Positions 43,561 through 52,507 of a DNA stretch of 64,000 nt are shown in pieces. How positions within the stretch are numbered: the first letter of the stretch is position 1; every line of letters begins with the position of its first letter. The DNA is taken from NCBI RefSeq assembly GCF_011742555.1, contig NZ_JAAQQR010000003.1:434001-498000 (forward strand). Reading direction: 5' to 3'. Position numbers and translations under genes: made by a program. This DNA is from Luteibacter jiangsuensis. Lineage in GTDB: Bacteria; Pseudomonadota; Gammaproteobacteria; Xanthomonadales; Rhodanobacteraceae. The notes beneath the pieces are model-generated. The model did not search any database. It was given only the letters and a program-made list of their open reading frames with translations, and was not told the origin of the DNA.

Positions 43561-45750
43561 GTGCCGAAGCTCCGCCTGCTCGCGATCGCCACGTCGATCG
43601 CACTCACCGCTGCCTGCTCGTCGTCCAACGACGCCGAAAAGGCCGCACCGGCCCCGGCCGCCCCCGGCACCGCTCCTGCGGCGCCGGCCAGCGCCCCCAC
43701 CGCACAGGCTTCGCACGTGAATCCGCTGCTGACCCAGAGCACGCTTCCCTTCCAGGCCCCGCCGTTCGACAAGATCGTCGATGCCGACTTCCAGCCGGCG
43801 ATCGAAGAAGGCATGAAGCAGCAGATCGCCGAGATCGAAGCGATCGCCAACTCGTCCGACGAGCCCACCTTCGAGAACACCATCGTCGCGATGGAGAAGT
43901 CGGGCACGCTGCTCAAGCGGGCGGAAGCGGTGTTCAGCGCACTCACCGGTGCGAACACGAACGACACGCTGCAGAAGGTCGAGGAAGAGGAATCGCCGAA
44001 GCTCGCCGCGCACAGCGATGCGATCTACCTCAATGACAAACTGTTCAAGCGCGTGGAAACGCTGTACGACAAGCGCGATTCGCTGAACCTCGATCCGGAA
44101 TCCGCACGGCTGCTGGAGGTGACGTACAAGGATTTCGTGCATGCGGGCGCGAAGCTCTCGCAGGCGGACAAGGACAAGCTGAAGGCGATCAACAAGGAGG
44201 AGTCGACCCTCAGCACGAAGTTCACCAACCAGCTGCTCGCGGCCACCAAGGCCGGTGCCCTCGTGGTCGACGATCCGAAGGCGCTCGACGGCATGTCCGA
44301 GGGCGACATCCAGGCCGCCGCGCTGGCGGCGAAGGACCGCAAGCTCGACGGCAAGTACGTCGTCACCCTGCAGAACACCACGCAGCAGCCAGCGCTGCAG
44401 GCGCTCAACGACCGGGCCACGCGCGAGAAGCTGTTCAAGGCGTCGTGGGAGCGTGCGGAACACGGCGACGCCAACGATACCCGTGAGATCGTTACCCGCA
44501 TCGCCCAGCTGCGCGCGGATCGCGCGAAGCTCCTCGGATTCCCGAATTACGCCGCCTGGAAGCTCGACGACCAGATGGCGAAGACCCCCGATGCCGCCGA
44601 GAAATTCATGGAGCGCCTCGCACCCGCGGCGATCGCGCGCGCGAAGGCCGAGTCGGCGGACATCCAGAAGGCGATCGACGAAGAGAAGGGCGGATTCCAG
44701 GTACAGGCCTGGGACTGGGACCACTACGCGGAGAAGGTGCGCAAGGCTAAGTACGACCTCGACGAGTCGCAGATCAAGCCGTACTTCGAACTCGACAACG
44801 TGCTGCAGAACGGCGTTTTCTATGCCGCCAACCAGCTTTACGGCATCACGTTCAAGGAGCGCAAGGACATCCCGACGTGGCAGCCCGACATGCGCGTCTT
44901 CGAAGTGTTCGACAAGGACGGCACGTCCATGGCCCTGTTCTATTGCGACTACTTCAAGCGCGATAACAAGGGCGGTGGCGCGTGGATGAGCAACCTCGTC
45001 GACCAGTCGAAGCTGCTCGGCACGAAGCCGGTTGTGTACAACGTCACGAACTTCACCAAGCCCGCGGCCGGACAGCCGGCCTTGCTCTCGTTCGACGACG
45101 TGACCACGATGTTCCACGAGTTCGGGCACGCGCTGCATGGCATGTTCGCCAACTCGCAGTATCCGTCGCTCTCCGGCACCAACACCGCGCGCGACTTCGT
45201 GGAATTCCCGTCGCAGTTCAACGAACAGTGGGCCACCGATCCGAAGGTGTTCGCCAACTACGCCAAGCACTACCAGACCGGCGAACCCATGCCGGCCGAA
45301 CTCGTGGCCAAGATCAAGAAGGCGAAGAGCTTCAACCAGGGCTATGCGATGAGCGAGCTGATCTCCGCCGCGCTCCTCGACATGCGCTGGCACATGCTGC
45401 CCGCCGGCGGCCCGAAGCAGGACGTGGACGCGTTCGAGGCCAATGCGCTGAAGCAGGCAGGGTTCACCCTGCCGCAGGTGCCGCCGCGCTATCGCTCCAG
45501 CTACTTCCAGCACATCTGGGGCAACGGCTACGCGGCGGGCTACTACGCTTACCTGTGGACGCAGATGCTCGATTCCGATGCGTTCGAGTGGTTCAAGGAG
45601 CACGGCGGACTCACCCGCGAGAACGGCCAGATCTTCCGCGACAAGATCCTCTCGCGCGGCAACACCGAGGAACTCGGCAAGCTCTATCGCGATTTCCGCG
45701 GCAAGGATCCGAGCATCGAACCGATGCTGAAGGATCGCGGCCTGAAGTAG
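43561..45750 (+). CDS. dcp: Peptidyl-dipeptidase Dcp (M3), lipoprotein form
   Basis: This 729-residue zinc metallopeptidase removes C-terminal dipeptides. The M3 active site TMFHEFGHALHGMF holds the HEXXH motif, with the distal Glu in NTARDFVEFPSQFNE. From about residue 60 the chain follows the Dcp/oligopeptidase A pattern, ending YRDFRGKDPSIEPML. I chose the GTG at 43561: AAGGGG lies just before it and it begins a clean lipoprotein signal peptide (ALTAAC). The stop TAG is also the first three bases of a 100-bp repeat. Confidence 0.93.
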   Translation: MPKLRLLAIATSIALTAACSSSNDAEKAAPAPAAPGTAPAAPASAPTAQASHVNPLLTQSTLPFQAPPFDKIVDADFQPAIEEGMKQQIAEIEAIANSSDEPTFENTIVAMEKSGTLLKRAEAVFSALTGANTNDTLQKVEEEESPKLAAHSDAIYLNDKLFKRVETLYDKRDSLNLDPESARLLEVTYKDFVHAGAKLSQADKDKLKAINKEESTLSTKFTNQLLAATKAGALVVDDPKALDGMSEGDIQAAALAAKDRKLDGKYVVTLQNTTQQPALQALNDRATREKLFKASWERAEHGDANDTREIVTRIAQLRADRAKLLGFPNYAAWKLDDQMAKTPDAAEKFMERLAPAAIARAKAESADIQKAIDEEKGGFQVQAWDWDHYAEKVRKAKYDLDESQIKPYFELDNVLQNGVFYAANQLYGITFKERKDIPTWQPDMRVFEVFDKDGTSMALFYCDYFKRDNKGGGAWMSNLVDQSKLLGTKPVVYNVTNFTKPAAGQPALLSFDDVTTMFHEFGHALHGMFANSQYPSLSGTNTARDFVEFPSQFNEQWATDPKVFANYAKHYQTGEPMPAELVAKIKKAKSFNQGYAMSELISAALLDMRWHMLPAGGPKQDVDAFEANALKQAGFTLPQVPPRYRSSYFQHIWGNGYAAGYYAYLWTQMLDSDAFEWFKEHGGLTRENGQIFRDKILSRGNTEELGKLYRDFRGKDPSIEPMLKDRGLK

Positions 45751-45848
45751 GAGCGCGTCCTGCGCGCGACAGTTTTTCGCCGAACCTTGGAGCTGGCGCG
45801 CCAGCTAGAGGTGCGTTGCGAAGGCTGTCGCGCGCAGGCGCACTCCCG
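45748..45848. repeat. Family-2 palindromic repeat, copy 1 (starts at dcp stop codon)
   Basis: It begins TAGGAGCGCGTCCTGCGCGC and ends with CTGTCGCGCGCAGGCGCACT, an imperfect inverted repeat. The centre carries the 16-bp palindrome AGCTGGCGCGCCAGCT. It is shorter than the other two copies and lacks their ATGTCGTAC segment. Confidence 0.85.
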
Positions 45849-45851
45849 CCA

Positions 45852-46373
45852 TCAAGGCTCCAGGTGAATATGGCTGAGCCTGAGGTTCCCCCCGCGCCAC
45901 ACGATGCCCTGCACTTCGTCGAGCGCGGGCGCGTGGTAATCGATGGTGTGGCGGAGCCGGCTGCCCTCCTGGCTGCGCAGTGGCTTGGGCCGGTGCAGGG
46001 TGAAGGCCTGCACTTCCGTCAGCGTGGTGTGCCGTAGCAGGCCGATATGCGCGTCCGCCGTCCGGTCCTCCACTTCGACCTGGAAGGACACGTGCTGGTA
46101 AGCGTGGCGAAACAGAAGCTTGCACGCGCTGCGCAGCCGGGGCTTGCCTTCGTGCACGGCGGTAAGCGCAAGTCCGTCGTCGTCGTCGACGATCAACAGC
46201 GGTTCTTCGCCGGTGACGACGAGAATTTCGCCGAGGTCGTGCGTCTTGTTTGCCGCCAGCGTGCGTGTGGCGGCGTGGGCGAACGTCTCGTTGTAAGGAG
46301 CCGTCGCGGCGGCGCCCTTGCTGCCGGGCAGCGCGGAAAGGCCGTCCTTTCCGGATCGTGGTTCCATGGTCAT
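45852..46373 (-). CDS. Hypothetical soluble protein, 173 aa
   Basis: No family is recognised. The protein has an apparently disordered N-terminus (about 1-40), a middle with an acidic cluster (LLIVDDDDGLALTAV) and a C-terminal half rich in His (FRHAYQHVSF, LRHTTL, RHTIDYHAP, SHIHLEP). A good AAGGAAGG site precedes the ATG, which supports real translation. It is convergent with dcp across the family-2 repeat. Confidence 0.65.
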   Translation of the reverse strand: MTMEPRSGKDGLSALPGSKGAAATAPYNETFAHAATRTLAANKTHDLGEILVVTGEEPLLIVDDDDGLALTAVHEGKPRLRSACKLLFRHAYQHVSFQVEVEDRTADAHIGLLRHTTLTEVQAFTLHRPKPLRSQEGSRLRHTIDYHAPALDEVQGIVWRGGNLRLSHIHLEP

Positions 46374-46447
46374 GTCGCACCTTCCTTCCGTGGGTATCGC
46401 TCGTTGCCAGCATAGGCGATGCGGTTCCTTCCGCCAGCGATATGAGA

Positions 46448-46477
46448 AAGCCCCTTCGCGCGAAAGGGAAGGGGCTT
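46448..46477 (-). terminator. Hairpin downstream of the 2OG oxygenase gene
   Basis: AAGCCCCTT and AAGGGGCTT form a 9-bp stem. On the minus strand it is followed by TCTC, about 85 bp after the oxygenase stop. The T-tract is weak. Nothing else is seen in the 187-bp gap. Confidence 0.5.
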
Positions 46478-46560
46478 GGCTTGGCGGTGCCGTAAATGCG
46501 CCGCGTTTGCCGGTTGCCGCTATTCTTCGGCCGGCGCGCGAATACGGCAGCGCGGGGCGA

Positions 46561-47529
46561 TCACCGCGAGGCTGAAATGCGTCGGCGGTAGCGTACGTAC
46601 AGGCGCTTCATCAGATAGAGGATGTGGCCCGCGAATCCCTTGTCCTGAGCCTGGAGAAGGCGTCCGTTCTCTTCGTACAGATTCTTCATGTGCGAATCCC
46701 GCACCGAGATCAGCTCGCGCAAGGTGGCCACATCGGATTCGGTCAGCGTATGGCCGGCACTGAAGTGTTCCGGAAGCTGCCGGTTGACGTAATGCGTGGT
46801 GTGCCGCGCTGCCGTTTCCTCGGCCGGGCGGTCCTTGGTGTAGAAATACAACGCAATGGATTTTCGCGACAGATCCGGCCTGTCGGCGGGCAACCGGATC
46901 GGATCGAAACCGTGCCAGCTCGATTCCGTGGTTTCGAAGATGACGCAGCGATTGAACAGCGGCGTCACGCGCACGGACGGCTGAGGGTCGGCGTAGGGAT
47001 CGCGGTACAGCTCCAGGAGGCCGCCCCAATCCGCCTGCCATTCCCTGTTGAGATAGACAATGAGATTGAGCCGGCGATGCCAGCGCTCGCTCGGATGGTA
47101 GTTGAAGTCGATGTGGGCACTGAGTGGTTGCCCATTGCGATTCTCGTGAGTGCCGCCGCCAAGGTAGAAGGGGTCGTACAGGAGTCCCTCTATGCCGGTG
47201 ATCCGCCCGATGTAGGCAAGGAACTCAGGTGTCTGGATAACCTCGTCGAGCCGGCGATAGGCCGGCCCCAGCTGCGGCATGGCGTCGACGGTCGACTTGC
47301 CACCCGGGCGGCCGTCGTCACCGATGTAATTCCCGTTCTCGAACGCGGGAAATTCGCGCAGCAATTCGTCGGCGAACGCGGATTCCAGGAAGTCGTCGAT
47401 GACCACATGACGAAACGGCTGCGCTTCGGCGAACGCGCGTGCGTGGCTCCCTTCGCTCTGACGGACCGAGGGACTGACGATGGCTTCGTAACTCACTTGG
47501 AAGGTTCCGCTCCTGGATGCTTTTGACAT
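46561..47529 (-). CDS. 2OG-Fe(II) oxygenase (prolyl-hydroxylase-like)
   Basis: This 322-residue protein has a double-stranded beta-helix domain. The HxD iron ligands are in PLSAHIDFNYHPSER, LNLIVYLNREWQADWGGLLE follows, the distal His is in SSWHGFDPI, and the 2OG-binding Arg is in SRKSIALYFYT. A C-terminal helical stretch of about 80 residues may be a coiled coil (LISVRDSHMKNLYEENGRLL). Such enzymes hydroxylate proteins or sugar/lipid side chains. I chose the ATG at 47529; a longer frame runs upstream into element A of the long repeat family and is not credible. Confidence 0.82.
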   Translation of the reverse strand: MSKASRSGTFQVSYEAIVSPSVRQSEGSHARAFAEAQPFRHVVIDDFLESAFADELLREFPAFENGNYIGDDGRPGGKSTVDAMPQLGPAYRRLDEVIQTPEFLAYIGRITGIEGLLYDPFYLGGGTHENRNGQPLSAHIDFNYHPSERWHRRLNLIVYLNREWQADWGGLLELYRDPYADPQPSVRVTPLFNRCVIFETTESSWHGFDPIRLPADRPDLSRKSIALYFYTKDRPAEETAARHTTHYVNRQLPEHFSAGHTLTESDVATLRELISVRDSHMKNLYEENGRLLQAQDKGFAGHILYLMKRLYVRYRRRISASR

Positions 47530-47565
47530 TGTAGAGCTTGATGAATGCTCTTCGCTGGATACTTT

Positions 47566-47851
47566 GCGGGCTCGGCTTTGCCATCGGGTTGGCGCTCGTA
47601 TGTGGCGGCGGGAGCCCTCGGCTGTCGCCCTCGGCGCTACGCTGCGGTGTCGCTTGGGAAAGGAGGGCCGCTTCGCGGCCAGTGTCTGATGGCTTACGCC
47701 CCGGCGCGCACAGACGGTCGGCGGGGTTTTCCGACTCGACATCCATGTCTCGGCGGAAAAGGCCGGCCGTCCTGGCCGGCCCCCTGCGGGCCTCCTCCGC
47801 CGACCGTCCTCACCTCCGCTACCCGCGCCGAGGGCGACAGCCGAGGGCTCC
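47566..47851 (+). repeat. Long structured repeat, element A
   Basis: The closing stem is a perfect 26-bp inverted repeat (47611-47636 with 47826-47851; arm starts GGAGCCCTCGGCTGTCGCCC). Inside are hairpin H1 GGCCGC-TTC-GCGGCC (47666-47680) and hairpin H2 GCCGGCC-GTCCT-GGCCGGC (47762-47780). The about 45 bp before the stem are shared with element B. Unpaired parts such as GTGTCTGATGGCTT and TTTTCCGACTCG are conserved among copies. Confidence 0.9.
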
Positions 47852-47975
47852 TCCGGACACCGTATTGTGCAAGGAAAGCCAGCGCGTTCTTGTCGACGGC
47901 GGGACTTTGTTATTTATTTTTCGTTCGTCAGCCTTTTCTTCGGGAGCACCGAGCGCAGTAGATATTCCCGCCTTC

Positions 47976-48212
47976 TCACTTGCGCTCCTCCTGCGACAAC
48001 CGCTCGTACTCATCCCATTCCTTCATTTGTTCCGGGTAGTTGTTTCGCTCCTTCTCGCAATATGCGTCGAGCTTCGAAAGTGTTTCCTTGTCGGCACATC
48101 TAAAGAACGCGCCGATCGCGCAAATCGGTATCAGAGGCGATGGTTTGCTACCCGTGGAGACGATTCCACTGAGGTACGCAGCAATCCAGTGGAAGTGCCA
48201 GAAGCAAAGCAT
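47976..48212 (-). CDS. Possible small membrane protein in the low-GC interior between elements A and B
   Basis: This 78-residue frame from ATG 48212 starts MLCFWHFHWIAAYLSGIV, passes through a second hydrophobic stretch (SPLIPICAIGAFF) and ends in a highly charged helix (DKETLSKLDAYCEKERNN, EQMKEWDEYERLSQEERK). A TTG at 48269 would make it 97 residues. No ribosome site is evident. Base composition is clearly lower in GC than the flanks (27 of 60 bases at 47881-47940). The coding status is uncertain. Family unknown. Confidence 0.4.
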   Translation of the reverse strand: MLCFWHFHWIAAYLSGIVSTGSKPSPLIPICAIGAFFRCADKETLSKLDAYCEKERNNYPEQMKEWDEYERLSQEERK

Positions 48213-48340
48213 CGATAACGGGATGGCCGGCGTCACGCTGTGGGCGTGGAACCTAACGAAGAACGACAAGGCGTTTGCCGTTGGACGCCCGGTCAGGCCA
48301 GCTCGCGCTTTCCTCTCAAGCTAACTCAGCGCCACGAAGA

Positions 48341-48632
48341 GCCCTCGGCCGTTCCCCTCGGCGCGGGTAGCGGAGGTGAGGGCGGTTGGCGGATAAGGCC
48401 CGAAGGGGGCCGGCCAGGATGGCCGGCCTTTTCCGCCGAGACAGGGATGTCGAGTCGGAAAACCCCGCCGACCGTCCGTGCGCGCCGGGGCGCAAGCCAT
48501 AGGACATGGGCCACGCAGTGGCCCTCTTTGCCCAAGCGACACCGCAGCGTAGCGCTGAGGGGAGCGACCGAGGGCTCCCGCCGCCACGCCCCCAGGGCCA
48601 ACGCGATGGCGTAGCCGAGCCCCCGCAGCGGA
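48341..48632 (-). repeat. Long structured repeat, element B (inverted relative to A)
   Basis: The closing stem pairs 48341-48363 with 48553-48575 (20 of 23 positions by strict pairing). Its H1 is GGCCAC-GCA-GTGGCC (48507-48521), a compensatory variant of H1 in A. H2 matches that of A except in the loop. The upstream shoulder (48576-48632) matches the one in A. Confidence 0.9.
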
Positions 48633-48652
48633 CCTTTCGCAGAGCGTGAACG

Positions 48653-48684
48653 AAAAAAGGCCACGCTCTCGCGAGCGTGGCCTT
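48653..48684 (-). terminator. Terminator downstream of putA
   Basis: GGCCACGCTC and GAGCGTGGCC form a perfect 10-bp stem with a TCGC loop, followed on the minus strand by CCTTTTTTCG. It lies about 20 bp past the putA stop. Confidence 0.88.
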
Positions 48685-48704
48685 TGCTTTCCAGTGAGCG
48701 GGAT

Positions 48705-51700
48705 TTACTCGCCGATCGTCAGCAGCGACGCGTTGCCGCCTGCGGCCGTGGTGTTGACGGTGAGCGTGCGCTCGCCCGCGAAGCGGAGCAGGTAGTGCGG
48801 GCCGCCGGCCTTCGGGCCGGTGCCCGAGAGGCCTTCGCCACCGAACGGCTGCACGCCAACCACCGCGCCGATCTGATTGCGGTTGACGTAGCAGTTGCCG
48901 ACGCGGGCACGGCTCTGGATGAACTCGATGGTGTCGTCGATGCGGCTGTGCACGCCCAGCGTGAGACCGAAGCCCGTGCCGTTGATCTGGTCGACCACCT
49001 TCTCGAGCTCGGAACCCTTCCAGCGGATCACGTGCAGGACCGGGCCGAAGATCTCGCGGGTGAGCGTTGCCAGCGAAGGGATCTCGTAGGCGCGCGGTGC
49101 GAAGAACGTGCCGTGCGCCGTGCTTTCCGGCAGCGGCACTTCGGCGATCTTCTTCGCCTCGCGCTCCATGCGCTCGACGTGCTCGATGAGGATCTTGCGC
49201 GCGTCCTCGTCGATCACGGGGCCGACGTCGGTGGAGAGCAGGCCCGGATCGCCGACCTTCAGTTCCGCCATGGCACCGGCGAGCATGTCGATGACCTTGT
49301 CGGCGATGTCTTCCTGCACGAACAGCACGCGCGCGGCGGAGCAGCGCTGGCCGGCCGACTGGAACGCGGAGGCGATCACGTCCTTCACGATCTGCTCGGG
49401 CAGGGCGGAGGAGTCGGCGATCATGGCGTTCTGGCCGCCGGTCTCCGCCACCAGGGCGGCGATCGGCGCGTTGCGCGCGGCGAGCGCGCGGTTGATCGCC
49501 CAGGCGGTTTCCGTGGAGCCGGTGAAGGCCACGCCGGACACGCGCGGATCTCGGGTCAGCGCCGCACCCACGGTGGCGCCGTCGCCCGGCAGGTATTGCA
49601 GCACGTCGGCCGGGACGCCCGCGGCGTGCAGCAGCTTCACCGCCTCGTAGCCGATGAGCGAGGTCTGTTCCGCCGGCTTGGCGATCACCGAATTGCCGGC
49701 GGCGAGCGCTGCGGCCACCTGGCCGAGGAAGATGGCCAGTGGGAAGTTCCACGGGCTGATGCACACGAAGACGCCGCGCCCGTTGAGGAACAGCTGGTTG
49801 CTTTCGCCGGTGGGACCGGGGAGCTGCTCCGGCTGGCCGAACAGGCGGCGCGCCATGGTGGCGTAATAGCGCAGGAAGTCGGCGGCCTCGCGGATCTCGG
49901 CGATGGCGTCGGGCAGGCTCTTGCCCGCCTCGCGCACGCACAGCGCGATGAATTCGGCGCGGTTGTGCTCGAGCTGCTCGGCGGCATGCTCGAGGATCGC
50001 CGCGCGGCTCGCCGCCGGAAGGCGGTCCCAGCCCGGCTGCGCCTTCACGGCGGCGGCCAGTGCCTTGTCGACCATGCCCGCGTCGGCGTTCTCCACGGTG
50101 CCGACGATGCGGCGGCGATCGGAGGGATCGGTCACCTCGATCCTCGTGCCGGAGCCGGCGCCACCGGCGACCAGCGGCACGGCATTCCAGGGGCCGCTGT
50201 GGCGGTTCACGGCATCGGCGAGTTCGTTGAGCTCGTTGTCGTTAGCGAAGTTCATGCCCATGGAGTTCTTCCGAAGTTCACCGTAGAGATTGACCGGCAG
50301 GGGGATGCGCGGGTGGGGGATGGACGCGAAGCCGCGGACGATCTCGCACGGGTCGGCCACGAGGTCGCGCACCGGCACGCTCTCGTCCACCACGCGGTTC
50401 ACGAAGCTGGTGTTCGCGCCGTTTTCGAGCAGGCGGCGCACCAGGTAAGGCAGCAGGTCCTCGTGGCTGCCCACGGGGGCGTAGACGCGGCAGGGGACGT
50501 TGAGCTTGTCCTTGCCGATCACTTCCGCGTAGAGGTCGGCGCCCATGCCGTGCAGGCGCTGGTTTTCGTACGGACGGCCCTGGGCGATATGGTGGATCGC
50601 CGCGATGGTATGGGCGTTGTGCGTGGCGAACTGCGGATAGACCGCGTCCGTGCCGGCGGCGAACAGGCGGCGCGCGCAGGCGAGGTAGGAGACGTCGGTG
50701 TTGGGCTTGCGCGTGTACACCGGGTACCCGGACAGGCCGCCTTCCTGAGCACGCTTGATCTCGGCGTCCCAATAGGCGCCCTTCACCAGGCGCACGAACC
50801 AGCGGCGGCCCGTGGCACGGGCCTTTTCGGTCACCCAGTCGATGACGAACGGCGCGCGCTTCTGGTACGCCTGGATCACGATGCCGAGACCGTTCCAGCC
50901 TTCGAGCGACGGGTGTTCGAAGACGTCGCCGATGATGTCGAGCGAGAGCTCGAGCCGGTCGGCTTCCTCGGCGTCCACCGAGAGCGCGATGCCGTTCTTG
51001 AACGCGAGCTGCGAAAGCTCGAGGAGCTTCGCGCCGAGTTCGGCACGGGCGCGGGCGCGATTGCCCACCTCGTAGCGCGGGTGCAGCGCGGAAAGCTTCA
51101 CCGAGATCGACGGGGCTTCCAGGTTGTTCGGGAAGGGGCCGCGCGCGCCGAGCGCGTTGATGGCGTCGCGGTAGTCCTGCTGGTAGCGCTCCGCGGTGGC
51201 CTGGGTGAGGGCCGACTCGCCGAGCATGTCGTACGAATAACGGTAGACCGCGTGTTCCTTCTCGCTGGAGCGATCCAGTGCTTCCTTGATGGTGCGGCCC
51301 ATGACGAACTGGTGGCCCATGATCCGCATGGCCTGGCGCACGGCCAGTCGCACCACCGGCTCGCCCGCGCGGCCGACCAGGCGGCGCAGGGCGGACGTGA
51401 AGTCGTGACGGGTTTCCTCGGCGAGGTTCACCAGATGGCCGGTGAGCATCAGGCCCCACGTGGAGGCGTTGACGAACAGCGATTCGCTCTGGCCCAGGTG
51501 CTTCTTCCAGTCCGCTTCGCCGAGCTTGTCGCGGATGAGCTTGTCGGCCGTGGCCTTGTCGGGAATGCGCAGCAGCGCCTCGGCAACGCACATCAGCAGC
51601 ACGCCTTCCTCCGAGGAAAGGTCGTACTGGCGCATGAAGGATTCCACCGCGCTCTGGTCCTTGGCCCGCGCGCGAACGCGCGTGACGAGGCCGGCGGCCA

Positions 51701-51890
51701 CGTCGATGACTTTTTCGCGCTCGATCGGCGGTAACGTGGCCTGGGCCAGCAGGTCGTTCACGGCCTCGGTTTCGTCGCGCAGCCAGGCGGCCGTGATGCG
51801 CGCGCGTGCCGGCTCTGCGCCGGCCGGAAGTTCGGGACTGAGGATGGTCGGGTTCACGTGGGCGTGTGGGGGGCGAGGAAGACCGCCCAT
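48705..51890 (-). CDS. putA: Bifunctional proline dehydrogenase / delta-1-pyrroline-5-carboxylate dehydrogenase
   Basis: The protein is about 1061 residues. The N-terminal part holds the FAD-binding PRODH barrel (SVKLSALHPRYE, ...RLVKGAYWDAEIKRAQ, YPQFATHNAHT). The C-terminal part holds the aldehyde dehydrogenase domain (FVCISPWNFPLAIFLGQ, VAETGGQNAMIADSS, AGQRCSAARVLFVQE with the catalytic Cys). It oxidises proline to glutamate with channelling. Unlike E. coli PutA it lacks the N-terminal ribbon-helix-helix repressor domain and is far shorter than 1320 residues. The start is uncertain: ATG 51890 is chosen; GTG 51857 and TTG 51944 are alternatives. Confidence 0.93.
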   Translation of the reverse strand: MGGLPRPPHAHVNPTILSPELPAGAEPARARITAAWLRDETEAVNDLLAQATLPPIEREKVIDVAAGLVTRVRARAKDQSAVESFMRQYDLSSEEGVLLMCVAEALLRIPDKATADKLIRDKLGEADWKKHLGQSESLFVNASTWGLMLTGHLVNLAEETRHDFTSALRRLVGRAGEPVVRLAVRQAMRIMGHQFVMGRTIKEALDRSSEKEHAVYRYSYDMLGESALTQATAERYQQDYRDAINALGARGPFPNNLEAPSISVKLSALHPRYEVGNRARARAELGAKLLELSQLAFKNGIALSVDAEEADRLELSLDIIGDVFEHPSLEGWNGLGIVIQAYQKRAPFVIDWVTEKARATGRRWFVRLVKGAYWDAEIKRAQEGGLSGYPVYTRKPNTDVSYLACARRLFAAGTDAVYPQFATHNAHTIAAIHHIAQGRPYENQRLHGMGADLYAEVIGKDKLNVPCRVYAPVGSHEDLLPYLVRRLLENGANTSFVNRVVDESVPVRDLVADPCEIVRGFASIPHPRIPLPVNLYGELRKNSMGMNFANDNELNELADAVNRHSGPWNAVPLVAGGAGSGTRIEVTDPSDRRRIVGTVENADAGMVDKALAAAVKAQPGWDRLPAASRAAILEHAAEQLEHNRAEFIALCVREAGKSLPDAIAEIREAADFLRYYATMARRLFGQPEQLPGPTGESNQLFLNGRGVFVCISPWNFPLAIFLGQVAAALAAGNSVIAKPAEQTSLIGYEAVKLLHAAGVPADVLQYLPGDGATVGAALTRDPRVSGVAFTGSTETAWAINRALAARNAPIAALVAETGGQNAMIADSSALPEQIVKDVIASAFQSAGQRCSAARVLFVQEDIADKVIDMLAGAMAELKVGDPGLLSTDVGPVIDEDARKILIEHVERMEREAKKIAEVPLPESTAHGTFFAPRAYEIPSLATLTREIFGPVLHVIRWKGSELEKVVDQINGTGFGLTLGVHSRIDDTIEFIQSRARVGNCYVNRNQIGAVVGVQPFGGEGLSGTGPKAGGPHYLLRFAGERTLTVNTTAAGGNASLLTIGE

Positions 51891-52004
51891 TGTAGGGGAG
51901 CAAGCCCCTTCGTGTGTTATTGCGGGGGCTTGCGGATGCGACAACTTGTCCCCGGCATCCCTGGCGCCCTATCATCCCAATGTTCCAGGCACGCTTAGGC
52001 TCCC

Positions 52005-52487
52005 ATGATCGTGCTTCGACCGACCGCCGCGGGTCACCCGCGCGTGTTGTGGCTGCGGCCCAACCGTGCGCTGGACAGGCGCGGTCTGCGTCGACTGATC
52101 ATCGGCCTTGCGGCGATGGCCCTGGCGACGGCGACACTCGGTGCGTGGCAGGGGAACGTGTTCGCCCCCTTCTTCGCCCTGCTGGAGGCCTTCGTCGTGG
52201 GTTTCGCGCTTGGCGCGGCCTGGCGGGCCGGCGGCAGGGGTGAACGCATCGCGATCGGTCCGGACACGCTGGAGGTGCGTGCCGTGCCGGGACGTCGGAC
52301 GGTCCGCTTCCAGACATACTGGGTGCGGGTCGGGCTGAAACCGGGGGACGGACGACAGCGTCTGTTGCTCACGTCGCACGGCAACGAGCTGGAAATCGGG
52401 GCCTTCCTTGGGGAAGAGGAAAGGACCGAGGTGTCAAGGAAACTCATGGTGCTGCTGTCCGAAGTCTCTGGCCAGACGCGCAGGTAG
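52005..52487 (+). CDS. DUF2244 membrane protein upstream of coxB
   Basis: This 160-residue protein has two membrane helices (about residues 28-46 and 51-70), followed by a soluble beta-rich domain (RIAIGPDTLEVRAV, VRFQTYWVRVGLKP, LLLTSHGNELEIGAFLGEEE). This is the DUF2244 pattern. Family members sit next to cytochrome c oxidase genes, as here with a 20-bp gap to coxB. An assembly role is plausible but unproven. A TATCAT about 30 bp upstream of the ATG may be its -10 element. Confidence 0.85.
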   Translation: MIVLRPTAAGHPRVLWLRPNRALDRRGLRRLIIGLAAMALATATLGAWQGNVFAPFFALLEAFVVGFALGAAWRAGGRGERIAIGPDTLEVRAVPGRRTVRFQTYWVRVGLKPGDGRQRLLLTSHGNELEIGAFLGEEERTEVSRKLMVLLSEVSGQTRR

Positions 52488-52507
52488 GTTCAACAAAGGT
52501 GCAAGAC

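Noticed and set aside
47530-47742. 71-residue N-terminal extension of the 2OG oxygenase
   Set aside because: It is translated repeat element A; the ATG at 47529 starts normal-looking protein sequence.
47538-48218. Plus-strand frame through element A sharing peptide similarity with a frame in element B (GFSDSTS.SRRKRP)
   Set aside because: Similarity follows from shared nucleotide structure. In C and D the same region reads in other frames, and the stems covary without regard to codons.
48684-51734. About 1016-codon plus-strand frame opposite putA
   Set aside because: Antisense shadow with no recognisable domain; putA is unmistakable on the other strand.
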